Shown: positions 24,612-33,066 of the stretch, in pieces | Layout: every line of letters starts with the position of its first letter | Position numbering within the stretch: position 1 is the first letter of the stretch | NCBI RefSeq assembly: GCF_039543185.1 | Contig: NZ_BAABJG010000003.1 | Location: forward strand, 124,001-188,000 | DNA length: 64,000 bases | From: Paenibacillus_S vulneris | GTDB lineage: Bacteria; Bacillota; Bacilli; Paenibacillales; NBRC-103111 | Reading direction: 5' to 3' | Made by a program: the position numbers and the translations under genes | The notes under the pieces: model-generated | Seen by the model: only the letters and a program-made list of their open reading frames with translations | The model's database searches: none | Told to the model about the DNA's origin: nothing

Positions 24612-26000
24612 ATGTCCACATCCCCCAAAAAGCCGAATTTGATCCTTCTCGGCATCGACAGCCTGCGAAGAGATAGAATGAGCTCTTATGGTTATTCCCG
24701 ATTGACGACACCGCATCTCGATAAGCTTGCGGGTGAAGGAGTGCTGTTCGAGCAGCACTTCAGCCCGAGCATCCCTACGACACCGGCCTATGCTGCGATG
24801 CTTACCGGCCGGGACTGCTTCGGCACCGACGTGGTCGCCCTCCGACATAAAGGGCCGCTGGAAGGCCGAACCTTGGCCGAAGTACTGAGCGAGCATGGTT
24901 ATAACACGACCTGCGTAGGCTTTACCGGCAATCCTTCGTCACGGGGCTTCGACAAGTACTTGGACTATGAGGCATGGATGCCCGATGAAACGGGCCGCTG
25001 CCCGAAAGCGGACAATTTGAACGCGGTAGCCATTCCCGAACTGAATCGTCTGGCGCAGGACGACAAGCCGTTCTTCCTGTTCCTTCGGCATATGGACCCT
25101 CACTCTCCCTATTTACCCCCGAAGCCGTACGAACGGATCTTTTACGGAGGCGATGAACGGGATCCAGACAATCATTCCATGGAGCCGGTATATGATTTCA
25201 AGCCGTTTGCGGATTTCTTGAAGTCATGGATTCCGGAAGGGGTCACGGATCAAGAATATGTGAGCGCCCAGTACGACGGGGCCGTAGCCTATATGGACGC
25301 CGGCATTCAGAATATCCTTCAGGCTGTCGATTCCTTGGGATTGACCGAGGAAACGCTGATCGTTGTCACCTCCGATCATGGGGAGACCTTGTATGAGCAT
25401 GATTGCTACTTTGACCATCATGGACTGTATGACTGCACGCTGGTCGTGCCATTGATCATTAAATTTCCGGGAAAGGTGCCTGCCGGAAAAAGGGTGTCGG
25501 AGGTCAGCGTAATTCACGATATTATGCCGACGATACTGGAGCTGCTGGATATCGATGAGCCGTTGGAGATGGAAGGCCAAAGCCTGCTGTCCTTCATCAG
25601 CGGTCAGCCGGAGCGTCGAATCAGCGAGCTGTACATTACGGAATGCACCTGGATGCGCAAGCACGGCTGGCGCACCCCTCATTGGAAGCTCATCCGGGCG
25701 CTTGAGCCCGACTTTCATTTCAAGCCGGAGGTCGAGCTGTACAATCTGATTGAAGATCCGCTGGAGAATCATAATGTGGCCGATCAGGAGCCGGAAATCG
25801 TCGAGCTGCTGACCGCAAGGATGGAGGCGCATATCGCGCGCCGTGAAGAGGAGACCGGCCGGACGAATCCGATGTACACGAACCTCGGATGGCATGGCAA
25901 AGGGGATGCTCCGTTCACCTCCTCCCAGCAAGCGTACGACACGCTGCATATAGGCAGCTCGCTTACGGCCCGCTCGCTCCAGGCGAACAAGAGCAAGTAG
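24612..26000 (+). CDS. Second sulfatase-superfamily protein with Thr at the nucleophile position
   Basis: This 462-residue protein has the metal-site motifs ILLGIDSLRRDRMSSYGY and VVTSDHGETLYEHDCYFDHHG. The sulfatase signature site reads T-T-P-A-Y before AAMLTG (Thr56 in the Cys/Ser position, Tyr in place of the conserved Arg). It resembles the protein encoded at 20878 in this substitution. No signal peptide is visible. ATG 24612 has GAAGGAG upstream. It lies between isomerase and dehydrogenase genes. Phosphoester or phosphonate hydrolysis, or a transferase role, is as likely as sulfatase activity. Confidence 0.87.
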   Translation: MSTSPKKPNLILLGIDSLRRDRMSSYGYSRLTTPHLDKLAGEGVLFEQHFSPSIPTTPAYAAMLTGRDCFGTDVVALRHKGPLEGRTLAEVLSEHGYNTTCVGFTGNPSSRGFDKYLDYEAWMPDETGRCPKADNLNAVAIPELNRLAQDDKPFFLFLRHMDPHSPYLPPKPYERIFYGGDERDPDNHSMEPVYDFKPFADFLKSWIPEGVTDQEYVSAQYDGAVAYMDAGIQNILQAVDSLGLTEETLIVVTSDHGETLYEHDCYFDHHGLYDCTLVVPLIIKFPGKVPAGKRVSEVSVIHDIMPTILELLDIDEPLEMEGQSLLSFISGQPERRISELYITECTWMRKHGWRTPHWKLIRALEPDFHFKPEVELYNLIEDPLENHNVADQEPEIVELLTARMEAHIARREEETGRTNPMYTNLGWHGKGDAPFTSSQQAYDTLHIGSSLTARSLQANKSK

Positions 26001-26030
26001 ATCCGAGAAACCGTATAGGAGGCAGCCGCA

Positions 26031-27035
26031 ATGATACGAATTGCTGTAGTCGGGGTCAACAATATCGGCAAGATTCACTGCCGTTATTACCATCAGCACC
26101 CGGATACCGAGCTTGTCGCGGTTTGCGACATCATGGAGGACAGAGCGCGGGAAGCAGCCCTCGCTTATGGAGTGAAGGCTTATACCGATCTCCGGCGCTT
26201 GCTTGCGATCGAGGAGATCGATATGGTCTGCGTGGCGACCGGAGGAGAAGAGAAGGGCAGCCATCACTATGAACCGGTGATGGCTGCGATCGAAGCGGGC
26301 AAGGATGTGCTTGTCGAGAAGCCCATCTCGAACAGCATCGAGGAGGCACGCACGATGGTGAAGGCAGCGGCCGACAAGGGAGTGCGATTCGGCTGCAACC
26401 TGAACCACCGCTTCACTCCCGCAGCGGCCATGGGGAAAGAATGGATCGGCCGTCATATGCTCGGCACGCCTTTATTCTTGAACATGCGGCTCACGATCGA
26501 CAACAAGGCGGATTTCACCGAATGGTTTCATATGAGGGCGCTGCACCCGCATTCCATCGATGTGATGCGCTACTTTTTCGGCGATGTAAAGCGGGTCCAG
26601 TCCTTTATGACCAAAGCGCCGGGACGTGCAACCTGGTCGACGGCCAGCGTCAATATGGAGTTCACTAACGGTGCGGTCGGCCATCTGACGGGGAGCTACG
26701 ATATGTCCATGCTGCATCCGATTGAGTGGTGCGAAGCAGCGGGAACCGAAGGCAGATTCGTCATCGAGAACGTATACGAAAGCATTACGTATTATCCGCG
26801 CCAAAGCAGCGAAAAGCTGGTGATGCAAAACTCGATCATGCGCGGCATGCAGGGCTTCAACGACACGTTCGGCAACCGGATTAACCGGTTCATCGAGCAG
26901 CTGAAGGAGCAGGCTTCGCCGGAAGACATCGAGGGCTCGGGTGCCGAAGCTCTGGCTGCCCAGGAAATTATCGAGGCGGCGATCCGCTCCCATCAATCCG
27001 GAGGAGCCGTAGTTGAGGTGCCTTCTCTAGGATAA
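26031..27035 (+). CDS. Gfo/Idh/MocA family oxidoreductase
   Basis: This 334-residue protein shares its layout with the product encoded at 22543: IAVVGVNNIGKIHCRYY, VAVCDIMEDRAREAALAYG, VATGGEEKGSHHYEP, GKDVLVEKPISN and GCNLNHRFTPAAA. The two are probably paralogues working on successive or alternative substrates. GGAGGCAGC precedes ATG 26031. It is followed after 13 nt by the second importer's permease gene, so it is likely part of the same transcript. Confidence 0.9.
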   Translation: MIRIAVVGVNNIGKIHCRYYHQHPDTELVAVCDIMEDRAREAALAYGVKAYTDLRRLLAIEEIDMVCVATGGEEKGSHHYEPVMAAIEAGKDVLVEKPISNSIEEARTMVKAAADKGVRFGCNLNHRFTPAAAMGKEWIGRHMLGTPLFLNMRLTIDNKADFTEWFHMRALHPHSIDVMRYFFGDVKRVQSFMTKAPGRATWSTASVNMEFTNGAVGHLTGSYDMSMLHPIEWCEAAGTEGRFVIENVYESITYYPRQSSEKLVMQNSIMRGMQGFNDTFGNRINRFIEQLKEQASPEDIEGSGAEALAAQEIIEAAIRSHQSGGAVVEVPSLG

Positions 27036-27048
27036 GGAGGTTGGACGA

Positions 27049-27990
27049 ATGGCAAACCGGACGCCTATCATGAATCATCCCGTGAAGGCCCGATCAGGCG
27101 GCATCCGAACTGGACGGCTAGGGAAGCATCTGAAGGCCTATTTATTTCTGGCTCCAATTCTGGTGTCGATCGGGCTGTTCAAATATACGCCGTTCGTCCA
27201 TGCTTTCCTTCAATCGTTCTACGAATGGAACGGCGCTAACGTGAACCGGTTTGTAGGCTGGGATAATTTCAACCGGTTGTTTCATGATCCTGCTTTTTAC
27301 GTCTCTCTCAAAAACATCGCTTTGTTCACCGGAAGCTTTCTCTTGATTCAACTGACGTTTCCGCTGCTTGCTGCTATCGGTGTATTCCGCATCCGGCAGG
27401 CGGGCGCGAGATCCTTTTACAGATTCATGTTTGTGCTGCCGATGGTGGTGCCGCAAATCATTGTCTATTTATTGTGGAAGTGGATTTATGTAAGCGATGG
27501 TTTATTAGACCGTCTACTGGACGCAGTTGGTCTCGGGCAGCTGATTCACGCCTGGCTTGGAGAGAGCGGGACGGCGCTGTGGTCCATTGTGTTTATCGGC
27601 TTCCCTTGGGTATCCGGCATCTTCTTCCTGATCTATCTGGCCGGACTCATTGCGATTCCTGCAGAGCTGTTTGAAGTGGGCAGCATGGACGGGATGAGCG
27701 GCTGGCGGCGGTTCTGGCATATTGAGCTCCCCCTGCTTCGCAATCCGATCAGGCTGGTTCTCATCCTTGCCTTCATCCAGCAGTTCCAAAGCTTTGAAAA
27801 TGTGCTTGTCCTGACCAACGGCGGCCCGGGGTTCTCGACTCTGACGCCCGCCCTGTACTTATATAAAAAAGGCTTCGAATATAACGAGCTCGGCTACGCA
27901 TCCGCTGTCGGAGTTGTCGTGTTTGCCATATTGCTGCTATGCACTCTTGCGGCAAACCGTTTTATCAAGCAGGCGGATCAGGCCGAATAG
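27049..27990 (+). CDS. Sugar ABC transporter permease, MalF/UgpA type
   Basis: This 313-residue protein has six membrane segments after a basic N-terminal extension. The EAA loop reads LFEVGSMDGMSGWRRFWHIELP. GGPGFSTLTPALYLYKKGF near the C-terminus is typical of the family. AAGGAGG precedes ATG 27049. It is the first permease of the second importer in the cluster. Confidence 0.93.
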   Translation: MANRTPIMNHPVKARSGGIRTGRLGKHLKAYLFLAPILVSIGLFKYTPFVHAFLQSFYEWNGANVNRFVGWDNFNRLFHDPAFYVSLKNIALFTGSFLLIQLTFPLLAAIGVFRIRQAGARSFYRFMFVLPMVVPQIIVYLLWKWIYVSDGLLDRLLDAVGLGQLIHAWLGESGTALWSIVFIGFPWVSGIFFLIYLAGLIAIPAELFEVGSMDGMSGWRRFWHIELPLLRNPIRLVLILAFIQQFQSFENVLVLTNGGPGFSTLTPALYLYKKGFEYNELGYASAVGVVVFAILLLCTLAANRFIKQADQAE

Positions 27991-28000
27991 GGGGTGAATC

Positions 28001-28816
28001 ATGAGGAGGCTGGGTGCTGCAGCGAACTATTCGGTTCTGACGCTGCTCTTGCTCTTGACGCTCGTTCCGTTTTATATGCTGGTTATTTCCTCGCTGAAAT
28101 ACCGCGATCAGGTGATCCACCAATTCTGGTCGCCGTCCTTGCCGCTGCACGTGAACAATTACGCTCAAGCGTTCGTTCAGCTGTGGCCTTATTTATGGAA
28201 TTCGCTGCTGATTACATCGGGCATTATTATCTGTGTGCTGGTCAATTCAACATTGGCGGGGTATGCGTTTGCCCGGTTTTCTTTTTTTGGAAAGGGCGTG
28301 CTCTACTACCTGATTATCATGCTGATGATGGTGCCTTCCTTTCTCATCCTGATCCCGCAGTTCATCCTGTTCAAAAATCTGGGCCTGATCAATACGTACT
28401 GGGCGCAAATTTTCGGTCCGATGGCCGGCGCTTCCGCTATGGCGACGATGCTGATCCGAACGTTCTTTGAAGGGCTGTCCAGAAGCGTGCTTGAAGTCGC
28501 GGAGGTTGACGGGGCGGGGGATGTGAGAATTTATTGGCAAATCGCGATTCCTTTGTCGGTGCCGATTCTCTCAACCGTCGCCGTCATCAACGCGCTGCTA
28601 GGCTGGAACAACTATGTGTGGCCTTTGGTCGTGACCTCGGGGGATAAAGTCAAACCGATCATCCTGGCGCTCGGAAGTGTTCACGGTCCGATGGATCAAG
28701 TACAGGGAATGCAGTTTGCAGGCTATGTCATAGCGTCCTTGCCCTTGCTGCTGCTGTTTTTGTTTGCCACGAGGACGTTCGTTTCCGGTATTACGGCAGG
28801 TGCAGTGAAGGGTTAG
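28001..28816 (+). CDS. Sugar ABC transporter permease, MalG/UgpE type
   Basis: This 271-residue protein has six membrane segments, the EAA loop VLEVAEVDGAGDVRIYWQIAIP and a C-terminal FVSGITAGAVKG. GGGGGTGAATC precedes ATG 28001, 10 nt after the previous stop. It forms the importer channel with the product encoded at 27049. Confidence 0.93.
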   Translation: MRRLGAAANYSVLTLLLLLTLVPFYMLVISSLKYRDQVIHQFWSPSLPLHVNNYAQAFVQLWPYLWNSLLITSGIIICVLVNSTLAGYAFARFSFFGKGVLYYLIIMLMMVPSFLILIPQFILFKNLGLINTYWAQIFGPMAGASAMATMLIRTFFEGLSRSVLEVAEVDGAGDVRIYWQIAIPLSVPILSTVAVINALLGWNNYVWPLVVTSGDKVKPIILALGSVHGPMDQVQGMQFAGYVIASLPLLLLFLFATRTFVSGITAGAVKG

Positions 28817-28853
28817 CTCTTATCTAGTGATTTGAACAGATGGGGTGATGGGA

Positions 28854-30317
28854 TTGAATGCTCGCAAAAGCTGGACGTTTCCGCTTATTGCCATGAGCTC
28901 CGGCATGCTGCTGCTTAACGCTTGTACGGCCACCAATACGGCGGCTCCTGGCGGTGAAGCTCCAAATGGCGGAGGCAAGACGATCGAATTGAACGTCATG
29001 GTTATGCTGGAGAGCGATGGGGATGAAGCGGAGCGCAAATCATGGGAAAGCATTGCAAAGACATACTCGGATTCGCATCCGGGAGTGAAGGTGAGCCTGC
29101 AAATGCAGAGCTTCGCCGGAGTCGAGCAGCATCGGACCTGGGTGACGACCCAATTGATCGGCAAGACGGCCCCGGATCTATTTACAACCCGCTATATTTG
29201 GGATCAAGAGGATTTGAAAAAAGGGCTGCTGGTCGATCTGACCCCCTATTATAAGCAAAAAACAGCCTATTCCGGCGATCAGACGTGGGAGAAATTGTTC
29301 CCTCCGACAATCCTGCAGCAGCTGATAGGGGATGATAAAACCTATGCCAGCGCCCCTAACTATGTTAACTCGGTCCGCGTTTTGTACAACAAGGATTTAT
29401 TTGCCCAGGCAGGCATTACGAATGTACCGAAGACATGGAACGAGTTCCTTGATGCGCAGGAGAAGCTTCTGAAGATCAATGTCGTGCCCTTCGCGTTCCC
29501 TAACTCCAAGCCTGGCGACTATAACTACAACTGGACGATCCGGATCTTGACAGAGGAGCTGCTGGCCGGCTCGTACGATAAGCTGGATATAGATAAAAGC
29601 GGCTTTATCGAAGTGAACGAATACGTGAGAGGCGTAGATCAGGGCATCATCGATATTGAAAAGGCACCGTTCAAGGATGTCTTTCCCATCGTCAAAAACT
29701 GGAGTAAATATTGGCCCAAGGGCTACAACGGGCTGGATTTCGAAACAGCGGGAGATTTGTTCCTGCGCGGCAAGGCCGCTATGGTCATGCGCACGTCGGG
29801 GCAGAGCAAGGCTCTGTTCGAAACGAGCGCCCGCAAATTCGAAATGGCAGCCTTTCCGCTGCCTTATTTGACCAAGGAGAATCACCCGGAATCGATAGGC
29901 AAGCTGATGGAGATTGGAGGCGTGCCAGCGGGGAACATGGCGATCCCCAAAACCATTGCACCTGAAAAAATGGAAGCTGCCGTCGATTTTCTCGCCTATA
30001 CGACATCACCCAAGGTGCAGGGACTGCTGGCGGAAAGCTTGTACCGCACGCCTGTCATTGCCAATGCAGCGCTTCCGGATAAGCTGAAGGGCTTTCAGTT
30101 TGTTGGCGAACGGATGCAGCTCAATATTTATGCCGGCGAGGTGGATAAGAACGTGACCGAATATAATCAGAAGCTGGGCCAGCTGTATCTGGAGGGCTCG
30201 AGTACCCTGGATAAATATATAAGCGAGCTGAAGAAGCTGATGGTGGACGGAGCCAGGAAGAAGATAAGCGACAACAACTGGACCAAAGAAAATAATTACG
30301 GGATCAAAATGCCATGA
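28854..30317 (+). CDS. Sugar ABC transporter substrate-binding lipoprotein
   Basis: The protein is about 487 residues with lipobox LLNAC near residue 25. The family-1 solute-binding domain is visible: ELNVMVMLESDGDEAE, YNKDLFAQAGITNVPKTWNEFL, AAMVMRTSGQSKALFE. GGGGTGATGGG fits TTG 28854; GTG 28845 and ATG 28848 are in-frame alternatives. It is encoded after its permeases, an order opposite to the first importer. The stop overlaps the following sulfatase start (ATGA), which ties this importer to desulfation of its ligand. Confidence 0.9.
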   Translation: MNARKSWTFPLIAMSSGMLLLNACTATNTAAPGGEAPNGGGKTIELNVMVMLESDGDEAERKSWESIAKTYSDSHPGVKVSLQMQSFAGVEQHRTWVTTQLIGKTAPDLFTTRYIWDQEDLKKGLLVDLTPYYKQKTAYSGDQTWEKLFPPTILQQLIGDDKTYASAPNYVNSVRVLYNKDLFAQAGITNVPKTWNEFLDAQEKLLKINVVPFAFPNSKPGDYNYNWTIRILTEELLAGSYDKLDIDKSGFIEVNEYVRGVDQGIIDIEKAPFKDVFPIVKNWSKYWPKGYNGLDFETAGDLFLRGKAAMVMRTSGQSKALFETSARKFEMAAFPLPYLTKENHPESIGKLMEIGGVPAGNMAIPKTIAPEKMEAAVDFLAYTTSPKVQGLLAESLYRTPVIANAALPDKLKGFQFVGERMQLNIYAGEVDKNVTEYNQKLGQLYLEGSSTLDKYISELKKLMVDGARKKISDNNWTKENNYGIKMP

Positions 30318-31711
30318 AGACGCCCAACCTGCTAGTGATAATGCTGGATCAGCTGCGCTTTGACTGCGTGGGGCATCATGGCTCATACCCCGTTCAGACA
30401 CCGAATATCGATCGGCTTGCCTCGGAAGGCATCCGGTTCGAGAATGCATTTACACCCATTCCTACTTGTTGTCCTGCCAGGCAGTCGTTCATCAACGGCA
30501 GAAGGCCGGAAGCTTTCGGGGCGTTATGGAATTTCAAAAACGGCCTGCCTGTTCCGGCGCTTGCCCCAACGGAGTACGCATGGCCACGGGAGCTTCAGCA
30601 GCGGTCCTATCGCAACGTGCTTCTCGGCAAATGGGATGTTCATCCCGAGTATACTCCTCTGGATTATGGCTATGACTCCTTTGTCAGCTTCGCGTCTTAC
30701 AAAAGGATGATCGAACAGAAATACCCCGAGGTGCAGTTTCATGCGGGATATGCCGGGGAGCGAAATCCGATTCCGTTGGAGGATTCCCAGACGCATTGGT
30801 TAGCGGCTCAAGCTTGCAGTCTTATTGGGGAGATGACCTCGGGAGAGACGGAATCTCCCTGGTACATACAGCTGAATTTTACGGAGCCGCATCTCCCCTG
30901 CCGGCCGTCGGAGCCGTTCGCATCCATGTATGCGCCCGAGACGATACCCCAATGGGGCGGATTTGAGGAGACGTTCCTCAACAAGCCGTATATTCAAAAA
31001 CAGCAGCTGCTTAGCTGGCAGGTGGACGATTTTACATGGGAGGACTGGGCGCCGATCGTTGCCAGGTATTACGGGATCATCAGTCAGACGGACGACGCTA
31101 TCGGCAAAGTGCTTCAAGCGCTGGAGGAGTCGGGTGCGACTGAGGATACCCTCGTCGTGTTCACAGCCGATCACGGAGATATGTGCGGCTCTCATCGGAT
31201 GATGGATAAACATTATATTTTATATGACGATGTCGTCAAGGTTCCGTTCATTGTGAGATACCCTCACGTCATACAGCAAGGCGGAATCCGATGCGACTCC
31301 TTCGTAAGCAATCTGCTGGATCTACCGCCGACTCTATTGGAGCTGCTGGGAATCCCCGTCCCCTCCTTTTTCCATGGACGCTCGCTTGTGCCTTGGTTAA
31401 AAGGGGAAGAGGTACCGGATTGGAGAAAGGACGTTGTCTCCACGTATAACGGGCAGCAGTTCGGACTGTACACCCAACGAATGCTGCGCACGGAGCGCTG
31501 GAAATACATCTGGAACACGACGGATGTCGATGAGCTGTACGACCTGGAGCAGGACCCATATGAATTGACGAACCGGGTTAATGATCCCGGCTGCAAGGAG
31601 CATTTGATTCAATACAGGGCCAGGCTGTACGAGCAATTGATAGCGGAAGGTGACGGCCTGGTGCAAAATGAATGGATGCGCAACCAGCTGCTGCATAATG
31701 CCATATTGTGA
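30314..31711 (+). CDS. Sulfatase with canonical Cys formylglycine motif
   Basis: This 465-residue protein has MLDQLRFDCVGHHG (metal site) and the signature C-C-P-A-R (C52-R56), which can be matured to formylglycine. FTADHGDMCGSHRMMDKH supplies the distal metal and substrate residues. It would hydrolyse sulfate esters from a sugar imported by the adjoining ABC system; no signal peptide is visible, so it acts in the cytoplasm. No formylglycine-generating or anaerobic maturase gene is in the window. The start at ATG 30314 overlaps the binding-protein stop. Confidence 0.92.
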   Translation: MKTPNLLVIMLDQLRFDCVGHHGSYPVQTPNIDRLASEGIRFENAFTPIPTCCPARQSFINGRRPEAFGALWNFKNGLPVPALAPTEYAWPRELQQRSYRNVLLGKWDVHPEYTPLDYGYDSFVSFASYKRMIEQKYPEVQFHAGYAGERNPIPLEDSQTHWLAAQACSLIGEMTSGETESPWYIQLNFTEPHLPCRPSEPFASMYAPETIPQWGGFEETFLNKPYIQKQQLLSWQVDDFTWEDWAPIVARYYGIISQTDDAIGKVLQALEESGATEDTLVVFTADHGDMCGSHRMMDKHYILYDDVVKVPFIVRYPHVIQQGGIRCDSFVSNLLDLPPTLLELLGIPVPSFFHGRSLVPWLKGEEVPDWRKDVVSTYNGQQFGLYTQRMLRTERWKYIWNTTDVDELYDLEQDPYELTNRVNDPGCKEHLIQYRARLYEQLIAEGDGLVQNEWMRNQLLHNAIL

Positions 31712-31739
31712 TGTCGTCGATCTGTAGGAAAAGAAACAA

Positions 31740-31756
31740 ACCCGCGTGCAGCGGGT
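31740..31756. other. Short GC hairpin after the sulfatase gene
   Basis: ACCCGC-gtgca-GCGGGT is a perfect hairpin 29 nt after the stop. It lacks a T-run, so it may be the disrupted left half of a terminator; a related hairpin with a T-run lies at 31961-31991. Confidence 0.5.
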
Positions 31757-31761
31757 CAGGT

Positions 31762-31959
31762 TGTTGAAAAAAAACTTATTTGTGCGAACTATGCTGCATA
31801 GGGTGGGGAGGTATGCCTCCGAGGAGTTTATGTCCGCCTTTGAAACCCGTGAAAATACCGCTAAATCTAATCTACTTCTCGGGTTTCAACAGCGGCTGGA
31901 GGGGCATACCCCACATGAGGTATGTTAGCAATAGTTCAGGCTCCATGGGTTTTTCAACA
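31762..31959 (+). repeat. Dispersed structured repeat, copy D, with extended flanking arms
   Basis: The outermost arms TGTTGAAAAA / TTTTTCAACA (31762-31771, 31950-31959) enclose GAACTATGCT / AGCAATAGTTC (31786-31795, 31927-31937). Next comes GTGGGG-agg-TATGCC / GGCATACCCCAC, then the inner stem TTGAAACCCG / CGGGTTTCAA. Blocks GTCCGCCTTTG, ACCGCT and CAACAGCGGC match the other three copies, in the same orientation. Confidence 0.85.
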
Positions 31960-31960
31960 G

Positions 31961-31991
31961 ACACACCCGCGTATTGCGCGGGTGTGTTTCT
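31961..31991 (+). terminator. Terminator beyond repeat copy D
   Basis: ACACACCCGCG pairs perfectly with CGCGGGTGTGT, followed by TTTCTTTAT. It probably ends the sulfatase operon. The rest of the gap to 32153 shows one more weak GC stem and no gene. Confidence 0.75.
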
Positions 31992-32153
31992 TTATAGGAA
32001 GAAATGCTCGCAAAAGCATCCCTTCTTTTTACAAAGGTTTAAAAGGGCTGCCGCAGGGGGAACACTGTAAGGATGGGCAAGACACAAGTGCGCCGATGGG
32101 ATCGATGCTTCCCTCGTCTAAGAGGGAAATAGATTGCTGTAAAGGAGGAGCAT

Positions 32154-32745
32154 ATGAAATTCAATTTTATATGGGAAGCTATGACCGTCCTGCTAGTCTG
32201 CTTTTGCTTGCAACGAGCCTTAGGCAAAAAAACGGTCAGGTGAAATGACGGGGCTGGAAATCATCACCCTGCTGTCCATGGCTTCTATGATAGGACATGC
32301 CGTTGACGGTCAGGGGCTTTGGCAAACCGTTGTTACTCTGTGCATTTTTGTCTCTCTTCTGCTCACGGTTCAATTTCTTGCCGTACAATTCGACTGGGTT
32401 GAAAAATGGTTTATGGGCAAGTCGACGCTCGTTATTCAAGATGGTCAGATTGTAGCGACTAATCTGAAGAAGCTTCGTCTATCCGTAGACCAATTGGAAG
32501 CGAGGCTGCGGGAAAAAGGAATTTCCTCAATCAGCGATATCAAGACAGCAACCATGGAAATAAGCGGGCAGATCGGCTACGAATGGATGAAGCATGCAAA
32601 GCCTCTGACCGTAGGAGAATTTGAAAAATTCGTGCTCTCCTTACAGCCCATGCAGCAGCCGCAGCAGAACACTCAGCAAGAAACTCTTTTTGATGAAGTC
32701 GTGCATCATAGGCATCAAAAGCCTATCCAGCCCGAATTGGAATGA
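32154..32745 (+). pseudogene. DUF421 (YetF-like) membrane protein gene, frameshifted at an A7 run
   Basis: ATG 32154 follows a strong AAAGGAGGAG site and encodes MKFNFIWEAMTVLLVCFCLQ, then RALGKKTVR and a TGA at 32241. The second frame (from ATG 32245, 166 residues) continues the DUF421 protein: SGEMTGLEIITLLSMASM, further membrane segments, then the soluble domain STLVIQDGQIVATNLKKLRL. Dropping one A from the seven at 32226-32232 joins them as LGKKRSGEMTGLE, matching the family's GK-R-S-x-GEMT segment. This is a one-base frameshift, unless RNA polymerase slippage on A7 or re-initiation at ATG 32245 (AGGTGA upstream) yields product. DUF421 proteins are membrane proteins of unclear function. 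Confidence 0.85.
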
Positions 32746-32780
32746 AGATAGGATTTGCAGCCTATCAACTTACACATAGC

Positions 32781-32827
32781 AGGGATCGTTCGAGTGTCAG
32801 CATTTTTGACGAGAACGGTCCCTTTTT
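32781..32827 (+). terminator. Terminator after the DUF421 gene
   Basis: AGGGATCGTTC pairs with GAACGGTCCCT (one G-U) followed by TTTTT. Between here and 33066 are TATAAT boxes (for example near 32890 and 32925), probably promoters of the SLH gene, and no coding frame. Confidence 0.8.
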
Positions 32828-33066
32828 GCATTGAATAATACAGGAGGGAGTCCGTTTCTATTAAGCTTTCATAGAGGAAGTATAAAATTTTTATAATGTA
32901 CCTAGCAATGATGCAAGCTTCATGTATAATGAATATCGCAATGCATGGTAGGACTCATTTCCTACTGATGTAAATAATACATAAGAATGGGAGGAAGGCT
33001 TCCATAAGGAGCAATACCAACGAACTAGATTCATGAACCAATAGGAAAGGATATGGTCGAATTAAG

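Noticed and set aside
25224..26456. 410-residue antisense frame
   Set aside because: It spans two convincing plus-strand genes and their junction, and has no domain signature.
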